Made by a program: the position numbers and the translations under genes
Assembly: GCA_040003205.1 (NCBI GenBank)
Contig: JBDUDA010000080.1
Location: 1 to 11,507, forward strand
Direction: 5' to 3'
Source of the DNA: JALYIM01 sp040003205
GTDB taxonomy: Bacteria > Acidobacteriota > Terriglobia > Terriglobales > Acidobacteriaceae
Length of the DNA: 11,507 nt
Notes under the pieces: generated by a model
Database searches by the model: none
What the model saw: the letters and a program-made list of their open reading frames with translations, nothing else
Told to the model about the DNA's origin: nothing
Shown here: positions 1-6,968 of the stretch, piece after piece
How the letters are laid out: every line of letters starts with the position of its first letter
Numbering within the stretch: position 1 is the first letter of the stretch

Positions 1-2693
1 ATTATTTAATTAAGAAATTCTTCGCAGCGGGACTTGGAATGGTCTGCATCAGCAATCAGGCCAGAATTTGACATAGTTCTACTGTACCCGGTCTGGGTAC
101 TTCCTTCGGACGCGGCGGGGCAACCACCTCCCTGCAAGATCTCAGCAATGCCGATGCCATCCTTATCATGGGATCGTCCATGGCCGAGAATCATCCCGTG
201 GGCTTTCAATGGGTCATGGCAGCGCGCGAACAGGGCGCAAAAGTCATTCATGTGGATCCCCGCTTTACCCGCACTTCGGCCATGGCGGATATTTGGGTTC
301 CACTGCGCGCTGGCAGCGACATCATCTTTTTGGGCGGGATGATTAATTACGTCCTGCAAAACAATCGTGAGTTTCGTGATTACGTCGTGAATTACACAAA
401 TGCCGCCACGATTCTGCGGGAAGACTTTCGAGATACCGAAGACTTGGATGGCCTGTTTTCGGGATGGGACAGCGAGAAGAAAATGTACGATCCCGAAAGT
501 TGGCTCTACGAAGGCGGTCCAGCCAAGACGGACGGCGACGGCGCTGGTCCCGGGCATTCCGAAGCAGCAGGCGGCCATGGCAAAGATCGAGGCGGCGAGG
601 CTCAGGATGCTGCCATTTTTGAATCGGATCCCACACTGCAACATCCCCGCTGCGTGTTTCAAGTTCTGAAGCGGCATTTCTTGCGTTACACGCCTGCGAT
701 GGTCGAGCGATTCTGTGGAATCAAGCAGGCTGATTTTCTTAAGGTGACGGAGGCATTTATCTCAGCCTCCGGTACTAAGAAGACGGGCGCGATCTGCTAC
801 GCGGTAGGGTGGACACAGCATTCAAAGGGCGTCCAGATCATTCGCGCGGCGGCCATTTTGCAACTTCTGCTGGGGAATATTGGCCGGCCCGGCGGCGGAA
901 TTCTCGCCTTGCGCGGTCATGCATCCATCCAGGGTTCGACCGATATACCTACCTTGTACGACGTTCTGCCGGGGTATTTGCCCATGCCCTTTTTTGAGGA
1001 AGATTCGAACAGCTTGCAAGGCCACATTAAGAAACACAGTTCACGAACGGGCACTTGGGCAGACTTCGACAAATTTCTGATCAGTTTGTTGAAGTCTTAT
1101 TACGGGGACTCCGCGACTCGCGAAAATGATTTTGGATTCAACTGGCTGCCGCGAGTCAGTGGAGACCATTCACATTTTGGCTACTGGCTCGACATGCAGG
1201 ATGGGAAAGTCGAAGGCCTTTTTGTGATGGGACAGAATCCCGCGGTGGGCGCATCCAACGCCGGTTTACAACGCACAGCGCTCAGCAAGTTGAAATGGCT
1301 GGTGGTGCGGGACATGGTGGAAACTGAAACCGCATCTTTCTGGCTGGATTCTCCCGAGGTGCAACGAGGACAGCTTTCCCCCGAACACATCGGCACGGAA
1401 GTCTTTCTTTTCCCGGCAGCGGGCACAGCTGAAAAAGAAGGCACATTCACCAACACGCAGCGCTTGCTACAGTTTCGCGAGAAAGCGATTGACCCTCCCG
1501 GTGATGCTCGCAGTGAGGCCTGGTTCATATATCACCTTGGCAGGCGAATAAAGGAAAAAAGCAAGAACGATTTCCGTCCGCGAAACGCCGGCCTCAATGC
1601 GCTTACCTGGGATTACTCAGTCGAAGGTCAGTATGCGGAACCCGACGTAGAAGAAGTCCTCAGGGAAATCAACGGCTGGACTGTTTCGGACGGTAAACAG
1701 ATTGGGCGTATGACGGATCTAAAGAACGATGGATCTACCGCGTGCGGCGCCTGGATTTACTGCGGAGTGTTTCCTGAAGAACATCGAAATCGTGCCAACG
1801 AGCGCAAGTCCACCGATCTGCTTGGCCACGGCTGGGGCTATGCGTGGCCGAACGATTGCCGCATCCTCTACAACCGCGCATCGGCTCGACCGGATGGCAC
1901 TCCGTGGAGCGAGCGTAAGAAGTTGCTTTGGTGGGACGAAAACAAAAAGCAGTGGACCGGCCTTGATAACCCTGACTTCACGAAAGATATGTCTCCCCAA
2001 ACCAAAGATAATCTCCGACACGGCCGCGGAGTGGCCGCCCTCGGAGGCGCACGTCCGTTTACTCAGCATCCCGACGGCGTTGGCTGGCTGTTCGTCCCCA
2101 GCGGATTGAAAGATGGGCCATTGCCGACGCACTACGAAGCGCTCGAATCTATCATCGGAAATCCACTTTACACGCAAGATTCAAACCCAGCGGCGGACAG
2201 GAAAAAGCGTCCTGATAATCCATATGCGCAATCGCCTGCCGACCCCAAGTTTCCCTTCATCCTGACGACGTATCGCTTGACCGAGCATCATACTGCGGGC
2301 GGCATGTCGCGCACGTTATCTCACCTCGCCGAACTCCAGCCGGAACTCTTCACTGAGATTTCTCCGGAGTTGGCACTGCGCATGAGCCTCAAGCACGGAG
2401 ACTGGGGTACGATCAGCACACCACGAGGCGTGATCGAGGTCAGAATTTTGGTGACGCCTCGCATACGCCCGTTGTGGATTGACGGTAAGTTGGTGCATCA
2501 AGTCGGGCTTCCTTACCACTGGGGAAGCAAGGGTCGCGCCAAGGGAGACGTGGTGAACGATCTACTCTCGATCAGTGAGGAACCAAATGTTCGCATTATG
2601 GAAACCAAGTCTCTGGTGTGCAACATAGTTCCGGGTCGGCGGCCACGAGAAAAATACAAACAGAAAGCGAGTCTCCAGGTGGAATCAGCATGA
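1..2693 (+). CDS. fdnG: Formate dehydrogenase catalytic (alpha) subunit, selenocysteine-containing, 5' end missing
   Basis: Partial gene: the reading frame enters from the left edge with its first whole codon at 3, giving 896 residues here. It belongs to the FdnG/FdoG family of respiratory formate dehydrogenases, which oxidise formate to CO2 at a bis-molybdopterin Mo/W centre. The in-frame TGA at 69-71 (residue 23 of the fragment) falls in NQARI-Sec-HS, the family's active-site motif. The frame is open on both sides of it. Later family landmarks include DPRFTRT, GWTQHS, LLGNIGRPGGG, RGHASIQG, TETASFW and the C-terminal RLTEHH and PYHWG of the molydopterin dinucleotide-binding domain. By comparison with E. 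coli FdnG (Sec196, about 1015 aa), roughly 170 residues with the Tat signal and the first 4Fe-4S cluster lie outside the window. A Gly/His/Asp-rich insertion of about 33 residues is coded at 519-617. The stop overlaps the start of the next gene (ATGA). ATG 168 is an internal methionine, not the start. fdoG is an equally good symbol. Confidence 0.95.
69..71 (+). other. Selenocysteine codon (recoded TGA)
   Basis: This TGA lies in the frame of the formate dehydrogenase alpha subunit. The flanking residues, NQARI before and HSSTVPGLGTSFGRGG after, match the FdnG active-site segment in which E. coli has selenocysteine followed by histidine. A SECIS-like hairpin follows at once, and the frame then stays open for over 2.6 kb. 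Read as a stop, it would cut the enzyme at its metal ligand. The ligand role of selenocysteine is known from the family; the recoding here is inferred. Confidence 0.93.
72..107 (+). promoter_or_regulatory. Bacterial SECIS element for UGA recoding
   Basis: A hairpin directly follows the TGA. The stem GTACCC (84-89) pairs perfectly with GGGTAC (95-100) around a five-base loop, GGTCT (90-94). The loop starts 18 bases after the TGA. As I recall it, this is the same loop sequence and the same spacing as in the E. coli fdhF SECIS, which binds SelB. Unlike fdhF, the upper stem has no obvious bulged U. Outer pairing beyond 84-100 is weak. It lies inside the coding region and would deliver selenocysteinyl-tRNA to the ribosome via SelB. 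Confidence 0.88.
2677..2682 (+). promoter_or_regulatory. Ribosome binding site of the iron-sulfur subunit gene
   Basis: AGGTGG lies seven bases upstream of the ATG at 2690, inside the end of the alpha subunit gene. It supports starting the beta subunit at 2690 rather than at the upstream in-frame ATG at 2618, which would add 24 residues unlike the family. Confidence 0.6.
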
Positions 2694-3481
2694 GCGTCAC
2701 CGCATTTCTCACCGATTCCACGCTATGCATCGGATGCAAGGCATGCGAGGTCGCGTGCAAAGAATGGAACAACGTCGCCGAAGATGGCATGGACTGGACC
2801 GGCTTTTCTTACGACAACACCGGAGCTGTTGGGCATTCAACCTGGCGGCACGTAAAATTTGTAGAGCACACGCCCGAGCCCGGTTACGGCGGAAATGCCA
2901 GCGAGCTCAATTCGTGGGCATTTTCCTCCGACGTTTGCAAACACTGTGAAAACGCCGGATGCCTCGAAGCCTGCCCGACGGGCGCGATTGTCAGAACCGA
3001 ATTCGGTGGTGTCTATGTGCAACCCGACATCTGCAATGGATGCGCGTACTGCGTGGTGTCGTGTCCGTTTGGCGTGATCGAGCGTAATCCGGCGGACGGA
3101 CGCGCCTTTAAATGTACATTCTGCTATGACCGTCAAAAGGCCGGACTAGTACCGGCATGCGCAAAAGCGTGCCCTACTGAATCGATCAAGTTCGGGGAGA
3201 TCGAAAGCTTGAAGGTCCGCGCCAAAGAACGCGTCGGAGAATTGCACGCGCGTGGAATGCAAGACGCAACTTTGTACGATTCTTCCCATACCAGCGTGGG
3301 AGGGACGCACGCGATGTTCATCGTGCGCGGCGATCCTCGCAGTTACAATCTTCCGCCGAAGCCCGAGATTCCCACGATTTATGCGCGCAAAGCATGGACC
3401 GCATCCGCCATGGGAGCTGCTTTATTGCTGGGTGGCGCGGTTGTGGCTTTCCTCTCGGATAGGGAGAGAAGTGGACGATGA
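2690..3481 (+). CDS. fdnH: Formate dehydrogenase iron-sulfur (beta) subunit
   Basis: A 263-residue electron-transfer subunit of the FdnH/FdoH/HybA type. Sixteen cysteines form four ferredoxin-like groups for 4Fe-4S clusters: C13, C16, C19, C23; C83, C86, C91, C95; C115, C118, C121, C125; C142, C145, C157, C161. In this fold the ligands are swapped between groups, but the count suits four clusters. A single hydrophobic segment at about 236-256 (AWTASAMGAALLLGGAVVAF), followed by a basic tail, would anchor it in the membrane as in FdnH. It passes electrons from the catalytic subunit to the membrane subunit. The start at 2690 has a ribosome site at the right distance and gives MSVTAFLTDSTLCIGC. 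Both ends overlap neighbours by ATGA, which suggests translational coupling and fixed stoichiometry. It is slightly shorter than E. coli FdnH (about 294 aa). Confidence 0.95.
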   Translation: MSVTAFLTDSTLCIGCKACEVACKEWNNVAEDGMDWTGFSYDNTGAVGHSTWRHVKFVEHTPEPGYGGNASELNSWAFSSDVCKHCENAGCLEACPTGAIVRTEFGGVYVQPDICNGCAYCVVSCPFGVIERNPADGRAFKCTFCYDRQKAGLVPACAKACPTESIKFGEIESLKVRAKERVGELHARGMQDATLYDSSHTSVGGTHAMFIVRGDPRSYNLPPKPEIPTIYARKAWTASAMGAALLLGGAVVAFLSDRERSGR

Positions 3482-4563
3482 TGATTGGACGCGACACCTT
3501 CATTCCTGCGGGTCGAACTCCCGATGCTGAGAGTGAGCAGAGACTAGCCGCCATCAGGCAGGAGGCAGAACTTCGCGGCGAGGTGAGGTCGGATGGAATA
3601 CGTCCAGCAGGCGCTCCCTTTCCCACCGCATCGCCTGAAACCGGCTACTACGGCCTCCCCCTGCTCAAGGAACCGGCGTGGACGTGGGAAATCCCACTTT
3701 ACTTTTTCGTTGGCGGCGCTGCCGGAAGCGCGGCGGTTATAGGAGCGATCGCCGACTACACCGGAGCCGCCCGGAAACTTGTGCGCGATGCGCGCTGGAT
3801 CGCCGCTGCTGGGGTTGTCATCTCTCCGGTACTGCTAATTCTTGATCTGGGCAAGCCATCTCGATTTTTAAATATGCTGCGGGTCTTCAAGCCGCAGAGC
3901 CCAATGTCGGTGGGTGTATGGACTCTCATGGGCTTCTCAGGCGGGGCGTCAGCCGCCGCCCTCGCTGGATTCCTGCGTGATCGCTATGGCTCTTCACTCG
4001 CCATCCGTTTTGTGGAGCAGACAGGGCAAACGATTGCCCTACTTTTCGGACTTCCCTTCTCCAACTACACAGGCGTGTTGATCGGCGCGACCGCGATCCC
4101 GGTCTGGAACCTCAACGCGGGCGAGTTGCCAATTCACTTCGGGGCATCGGGACTAGGGGCTGCGGTCGGAATACTCGAACTTGCAGGCCATCAAGATAGT
4201 CGAGCCCTACAAATTCTAGGCACAGGCGCAGCGCTCGCCGAGAGTTTCGAAGGCATGCGAATCGAATCCAGGACGGAAGAAGGACTGAATCCCCTGAAGA
4301 AGGGTTTCAGCGGCATGATCGTTCGAACTGGCGGGTTGTTATCGGGTCCGGTCCCGCTGGCTTTGCGAATGGTCAGCATGGCAATGGGCCCAAAAACATC
4401 GGGTAAACTTCGCCGCTTTGCAGCAGTTTCATCCGTTATCGGGTCCCTCATCACGCGTATTGGATGGATCCATGCCGGCCACGTTTCCGCGCGCGACTGG
4501 AGACTACCTCTACAGATATCGCCTCCCAATAATGAGTCAAACTCCCGAGATTCGTCAGGCTGA
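3478..4563 (+). CDS. nrfD: NrfD/PsrC-family membrane subunit of formate dehydrogenase
   Basis: A 361-residue integral membrane protein of the NrfD/PsrC family, the quinone-reactive subunit of many molybdoenzyme complexes. A polar N-terminal stretch of about 65 residues precedes YYGLPLLKEPAWTWEIPLYF (57-76), which leads into the first helix. The conserved loop LGKPSRFLNMLRVFKPQSPM lies at 124-143. Hydrophobic segments are visible near 70-93, 105-122, 145-165, 183-210, 217-237, 283-302 and 312-335, so seven or eight helices are likely. No heme is expected in this family, unlike the cytochrome b subunit FdnI of E. coli. Its ATG overlaps the beta subunit stop (ATGA); a second ATG at 3481 is an equally possible start. 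GGGAG lies about 11 bases upstream. It probably transfers electrons from the FeS subunit to menaquinone or ubiquinone. The symbol names the family, not a nitrite reductase. Confidence 0.9.
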   Translation: MMIGRDTFIPAGRTPDAESEQRLAAIRQEAELRGEVRSDGIRPAGAPFPTASPETGYYGLPLLKEPAWTWEIPLYFFVGGAAGSAAVIGAIADYTGAARKLVRDARWIAAAGVVISPVLLILDLGKPSRFLNMLRVFKPQSPMSVGVWTLMGFSGGASAAALAGFLRDRYGSSLAIRFVEQTGQTIALLFGLPFSNYTGVLIGATAIPVWNLNAGELPIHFGASGLGAAVGILELAGHQDSRALQILGTGAALAESFEGMRIESRTEEGLNPLKKGFSGMIVRTGGLLSGPVPLALRMVSMAMGPKTSGKLRRFAAVSSVIGSLITRIGWIHAGHVSARDWRLPLQISPPNNESNSRDSSG

Positions 4564-4636
4564 TCGCAGCGAAGAACCTGTTATATCCCGGCCAGCTGCA
4601 AGGATCGGCGTAGAATACCTTGGTTTGCGTCCATGA
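4532..4636 (+). CDS. Doubtful small ORF between nrfD and the aminotransferase gene
   Basis: A 34-codon frame begins MSQTPEIRQADRSEEP and ends VEYLGLRP. It overlaps the last 32 bases of the nrfD-like gene in another frame, and its TGA overlaps the ATG of the aminotransferase gene as ATGA, the same arrangement as at the two upstream gene junctions. The peptide is polar, with no domain or membrane segment that I recognise. No convincing ribosome binding site precedes it. It may be a coupling leader peptide or simply chance; I lean towards chance. Confidence 0.2.
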   Translation: MSQTPEIRQADRSEEPVISRPAARIGVEYLGLRP

Positions 4637-5823
4637 AGCCTGCAATCGAATTCGAACTCCGGCTGGCCGAGCGTATGTCGCGCCTCGGCACCGAAACCGC
4701 TTTCGAAGTACTGAACAAAGCCCTTGACCTGGAACGCCAAGGAAGAAACATTGTTCACCTGGAGATCGGGGAGCCCGACTTTGACACTCCTGGGAACATC
4801 GTCGAAGCCGCAGTAGGCGCTCTTCATCAAGGTTGGACACACTACGGACCATCGGCCGGTCTGCCCGAGTTGCGACAAGCGATAGCGGAAGAGGTTTCCA
4901 GTACTCGAAGCGTAAAAGTTACGAGCGAAGAGGTGGTGGTGGTTCCGGGTGGTAAGCCCATTATTTTTTTTGTGATGTTGGCTTTGATCGATACCGGCGA
5001 TGAGGTCATCTACCCCAATCCTGGTTTTCCTATTTACGAGTCCATGATCCATTACGCCGGAGGCAGGGCGGTTCCTATCCGTTTACGTGAGGAGAGACAT
5101 TTCGCGTTCGACATCGCTGAGCTTGCCTCTCTCATCACTGACCGGACGAAGCTGATCATCCTGAATTCGCCTCAAAATCCCACGGGAGGAGTCTTAGGCA
5201 AGCAGGAAATTCAAAAGATCGCGGAGGTCATTGGTGACCGTAACATCATGATTCTCTCCGATGAAATTTACAGCCGTCTGGTTTTTGACGGTGAGCACTT
5301 TTCGATGATGTCCGTTCCAGGCTTTCAGGACCGCACGATTCTGCTCGACGGATTCTCTAAGACCTACGCCATGACGGGCTGGCGCATGGGCTACGGCGTG
5401 ATGAGAGCCGACCTCGCCGCCCAAGTCGCGCGCCTGATGACGAATTCGAATTCCTGCACGGCGAGTTTTACGCAGATTGCGGGGATCGAGGCTCTTCGCG
5501 GCGATCAGAGTTCGGTTGATCATATGCGTGAGCAATTTCAACATCGCCGCGACATATTCGTCGCCGGACTGAACCGCATTAAAGGCTTTTCCTGTCGCTC
5601 GCCCAAGGGCGCGTTCTACGTCTTTCCGAATATTACCAAGAGCGGCTGGGCCTCCAAAAAGTTAGCCGACGCACTCTTGCAAGACGCCGGCGTCGCGTGT
5701 TTGTCGGGAACCGCGTTCGGCGAATTTGGAGAAGGTTATCTGCGATTTAGTGTGGCGAATTCAGTCTCTAACCTAGAAGAAGCTCTAAAGCGCATCGAAA
5801 CCTGGACGCGACACAACCTTTAA
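4633..5823 (+). CDS. Class I PLP-dependent aminotransferase
   Basis: A 396-residue fold-type I aminotransferase of the aspartate/aromatic aminotransferase group (subgroup I-gamma, like thermophile AspC). Landmarks in order: GEPDFDTP, which shapes the substrate pocket; GGK at 106-108; YPNPGFPIYES; NPTGG with N182; SDEIY with D210, which contacts the PLP ring nitrogen, and Y213; SKTYAMTGWRMGY with the Schiff-base lysine K243; and YLRFS with R371, which binds the substrate carboxylate. All key residues are present and the length is normal, so the enzyme looks active. The amino donor cannot be read from sequence; aspartate, alanine or aromatic acids are all possible. No clear ribosome binding site precedes ATG 4633; the stop of a doubtful small ORF overlaps it. 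It lies 69 bases after nrfD and 3 bases before the hydroxyacid dehydrogenase gene, so it is probably cotranscribed with the latter. A T8 run sits at 4964-4971. Confidence 0.93.
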   Translation: MKPAIEFELRLAERMSRLGTETAFEVLNKALDLERQGRNIVHLEIGEPDFDTPGNIVEAAVGALHQGWTHYGPSAGLPELRQAIAEEVSSTRSVKVTSEEVVVVPGGKPIIFFVMLALIDTGDEVIYPNPGFPIYESMIHYAGGRAVPIRLREERHFAFDIAELASLITDRTKLIILNSPQNPTGGVLGKQEIQKIAEVIGDRNIMILSDEIYSRLVFDGEHFSMMSVPGFQDRTILLDGFSKTYAMTGWRMGYGVMRADLAAQVARLMTNSNSCTASFTQIAGIEALRGDQSSVDHMREQFQHRRDIFVAGLNRIKGFSCRSPKGAFYVFPNITKSGWASKKLADALLQDAGVACLSGTAFGEFGEGYLRFSVANSVSNLEEALKRIETWTRHNL

Positions 5824-5826
5824 ACT

Positions 5827-6966
5827 ATGCCCGTCAAATCTAGCCATGACAAAGTTTCGCAGCGCAACTTTCGCGTCTTCGCCACCTGCGACATAGGAGA
5901 GTCCACCGATTTGCTACGCAAGAGAGGATATGACGTTGAAGTGTATCCTCAGCCCACCGCGCCCCCGAAAGAGTTGATTATCGGTAAAGCTAAATCCGGC
6001 ATCGACGGCCTGATAACGACTTTAAGAGATCAGATAGATTCCGAAATATTTGAGGCTGGCAAAGGAAGCCTGAGAGTCGTGGCTCAAATTGCCGTGGGCT
6101 TCGATAATATTAATCGCGCGGACGCCAACCGTTATAAAATTCCTTTCACCAACACCGCCGACGTCCTCACAGAAGCGACTGCAGAATTTGCATTCTTCAT
6201 GCTGGGCGCACTCGCGCGCAAGTTATGGACTGCGGAACATCTCACCCGCGATAATCAGTGGAACTACTGGCATCCCTTTTTGCCGTTTCTGGGCGACGAA
6301 GTCACCGGCAAGACAATCGCAATCATCGGCACCGGACGCATTGGTCTGGCTATGATAAAAAAATGCACGGGTTTCGATATGAATATTTTGTGTTACGACC
6401 CGGCATTTCAGAACGATGAATACGTCAGCGCGATTCAGGAGGAGAAGAATCTTCGGCACGCGCGCAATATTTGCAAGGACAAAACCTGGATTAAATATGT
6501 CCCCTTGGACGAAGCTTTGAGAGAGGCAGATTTTGTCAGCGTCCACGTACCGCTTTTGCGTGAAGGCGAAAGTTCGACGCCCACCTACCACTTGTTCAAC
6601 GAACTAACGCTCAAGAAGATGAAGCCTGCCGCTTTCCTGGTAAACACTTCGCGCGGCCCGGTGGTGGATGAAGCTGCGCTCGCCAAAGCCCTGAAGGAGC
6701 GATGGATCGCCGGAGCGGCGCTCGACGTATATGAGAAGGAGCCGCTCGCGGCCGATTCCCCGCTGCGGGACCCCACAATCGCCGATCGCTGCCGCCTCTT
6801 CCCCCACTTTGCCAGTGCCGCGAAAATCACACGGCTCTCTACCGATCCCGAACGTGGAATGGCAGGCCGTTGCGTGCAGGGATTAATCGATGTGCTGGAA
6901 AATAACTATGGCGGGGATATCAGCAAGATGCCCTACGTGGTAAACAAGGAAGCTTTCCGAAAGTAA
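5827..6966 (+). CDS. D-2-hydroxyacid dehydrogenase, hydroxypyruvate/glyoxylate reductase-like
   Basis: A 379-residue NAD-dependent D-isomer-specific 2-hydroxyacid dehydrogenase. The Rossmann motif GTGRIG is at 168-173, with an acidic residue (D191) at the end of the second strand, which favours NAD over NADP. The catalytic set is complete: R276 (NTSRGPVVDEAAL), E305 (DVYEKEP) and H327 (FPHFASAAK). The R-to-E spacing of 29 equals that of E. coli SerA. There is no C-terminal ACT domain, which argues against phosphoglycerate dehydrogenase. Two details recall plant peroxisomal hydroxypyruvate reductase (HPR1), compared from memory: a longer stretch after D191 (about 195-225), and a PHFASAAKITR segment where HPR1 has PHIASASKWTR. 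Likely reaction: reduction of hydroxypyruvate or glyoxylate to glycerate or glycolate. It starts 3 bases after the aminotransferase stop, so the two form an operon and may act in sequence on the same carbon skeleton. Substrate remains uncertain. Confidence 0.9.
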   Translation: MPVKSSHDKVSQRNFRVFATCDIGESTDLLRKRGYDVEVYPQPTAPPKELIIGKAKSGIDGLITTLRDQIDSEIFEAGKGSLRVVAQIAVGFDNINRADANRYKIPFTNTADVLTEATAEFAFFMLGALARKLWTAEHLTRDNQWNYWHPFLPFLGDEVTGKTIAIIGTGRIGLAMIKKCTGFDMNILCYDPAFQNDEYVSAIQEEKNLRHARNICKDKTWIKYVPLDEALREADFVSVHVPLLREGESSTPTYHLFNELTLKKMKPAAFLVNTSRGPVVDEAALAKALKERWIAGAALDVYEKEPLAADSPLRDPTIADRCRLFPHFASAAKITRLSTDPERGMAGRCVQGLIDVLENNYGGDISKMPYVVNKEAFRK

Positions 6967-6968
6967 GA

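Noticed and set aside
69..71. TGA as a true stop that makes the formate dehydrogenase gene a pseudogene
   Set aside because: It sits exactly at the family selenocysteine site, is followed by a well-formed SECIS hairpin, and the frame remains intact for over 2.6 kb.
6..677. Minus-strand open frame of 223 codons
   Set aside because: It lies opposite the well-supported catalytic subunit gene and its translation shows no recognisable domain; a shadow frame.
168..2693. Formate dehydrogenase starting at ATG 168
   Set aside because: Conserved family sequence is coded in the same frame upstream to the window edge, and a start at 168 would delete the active site.
6967..6968. Terminator between the dehydrogenase and glycosyltransferase genes
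   Set aside because: The gap is two bases and no stem-loop with a T-run is visible around it.
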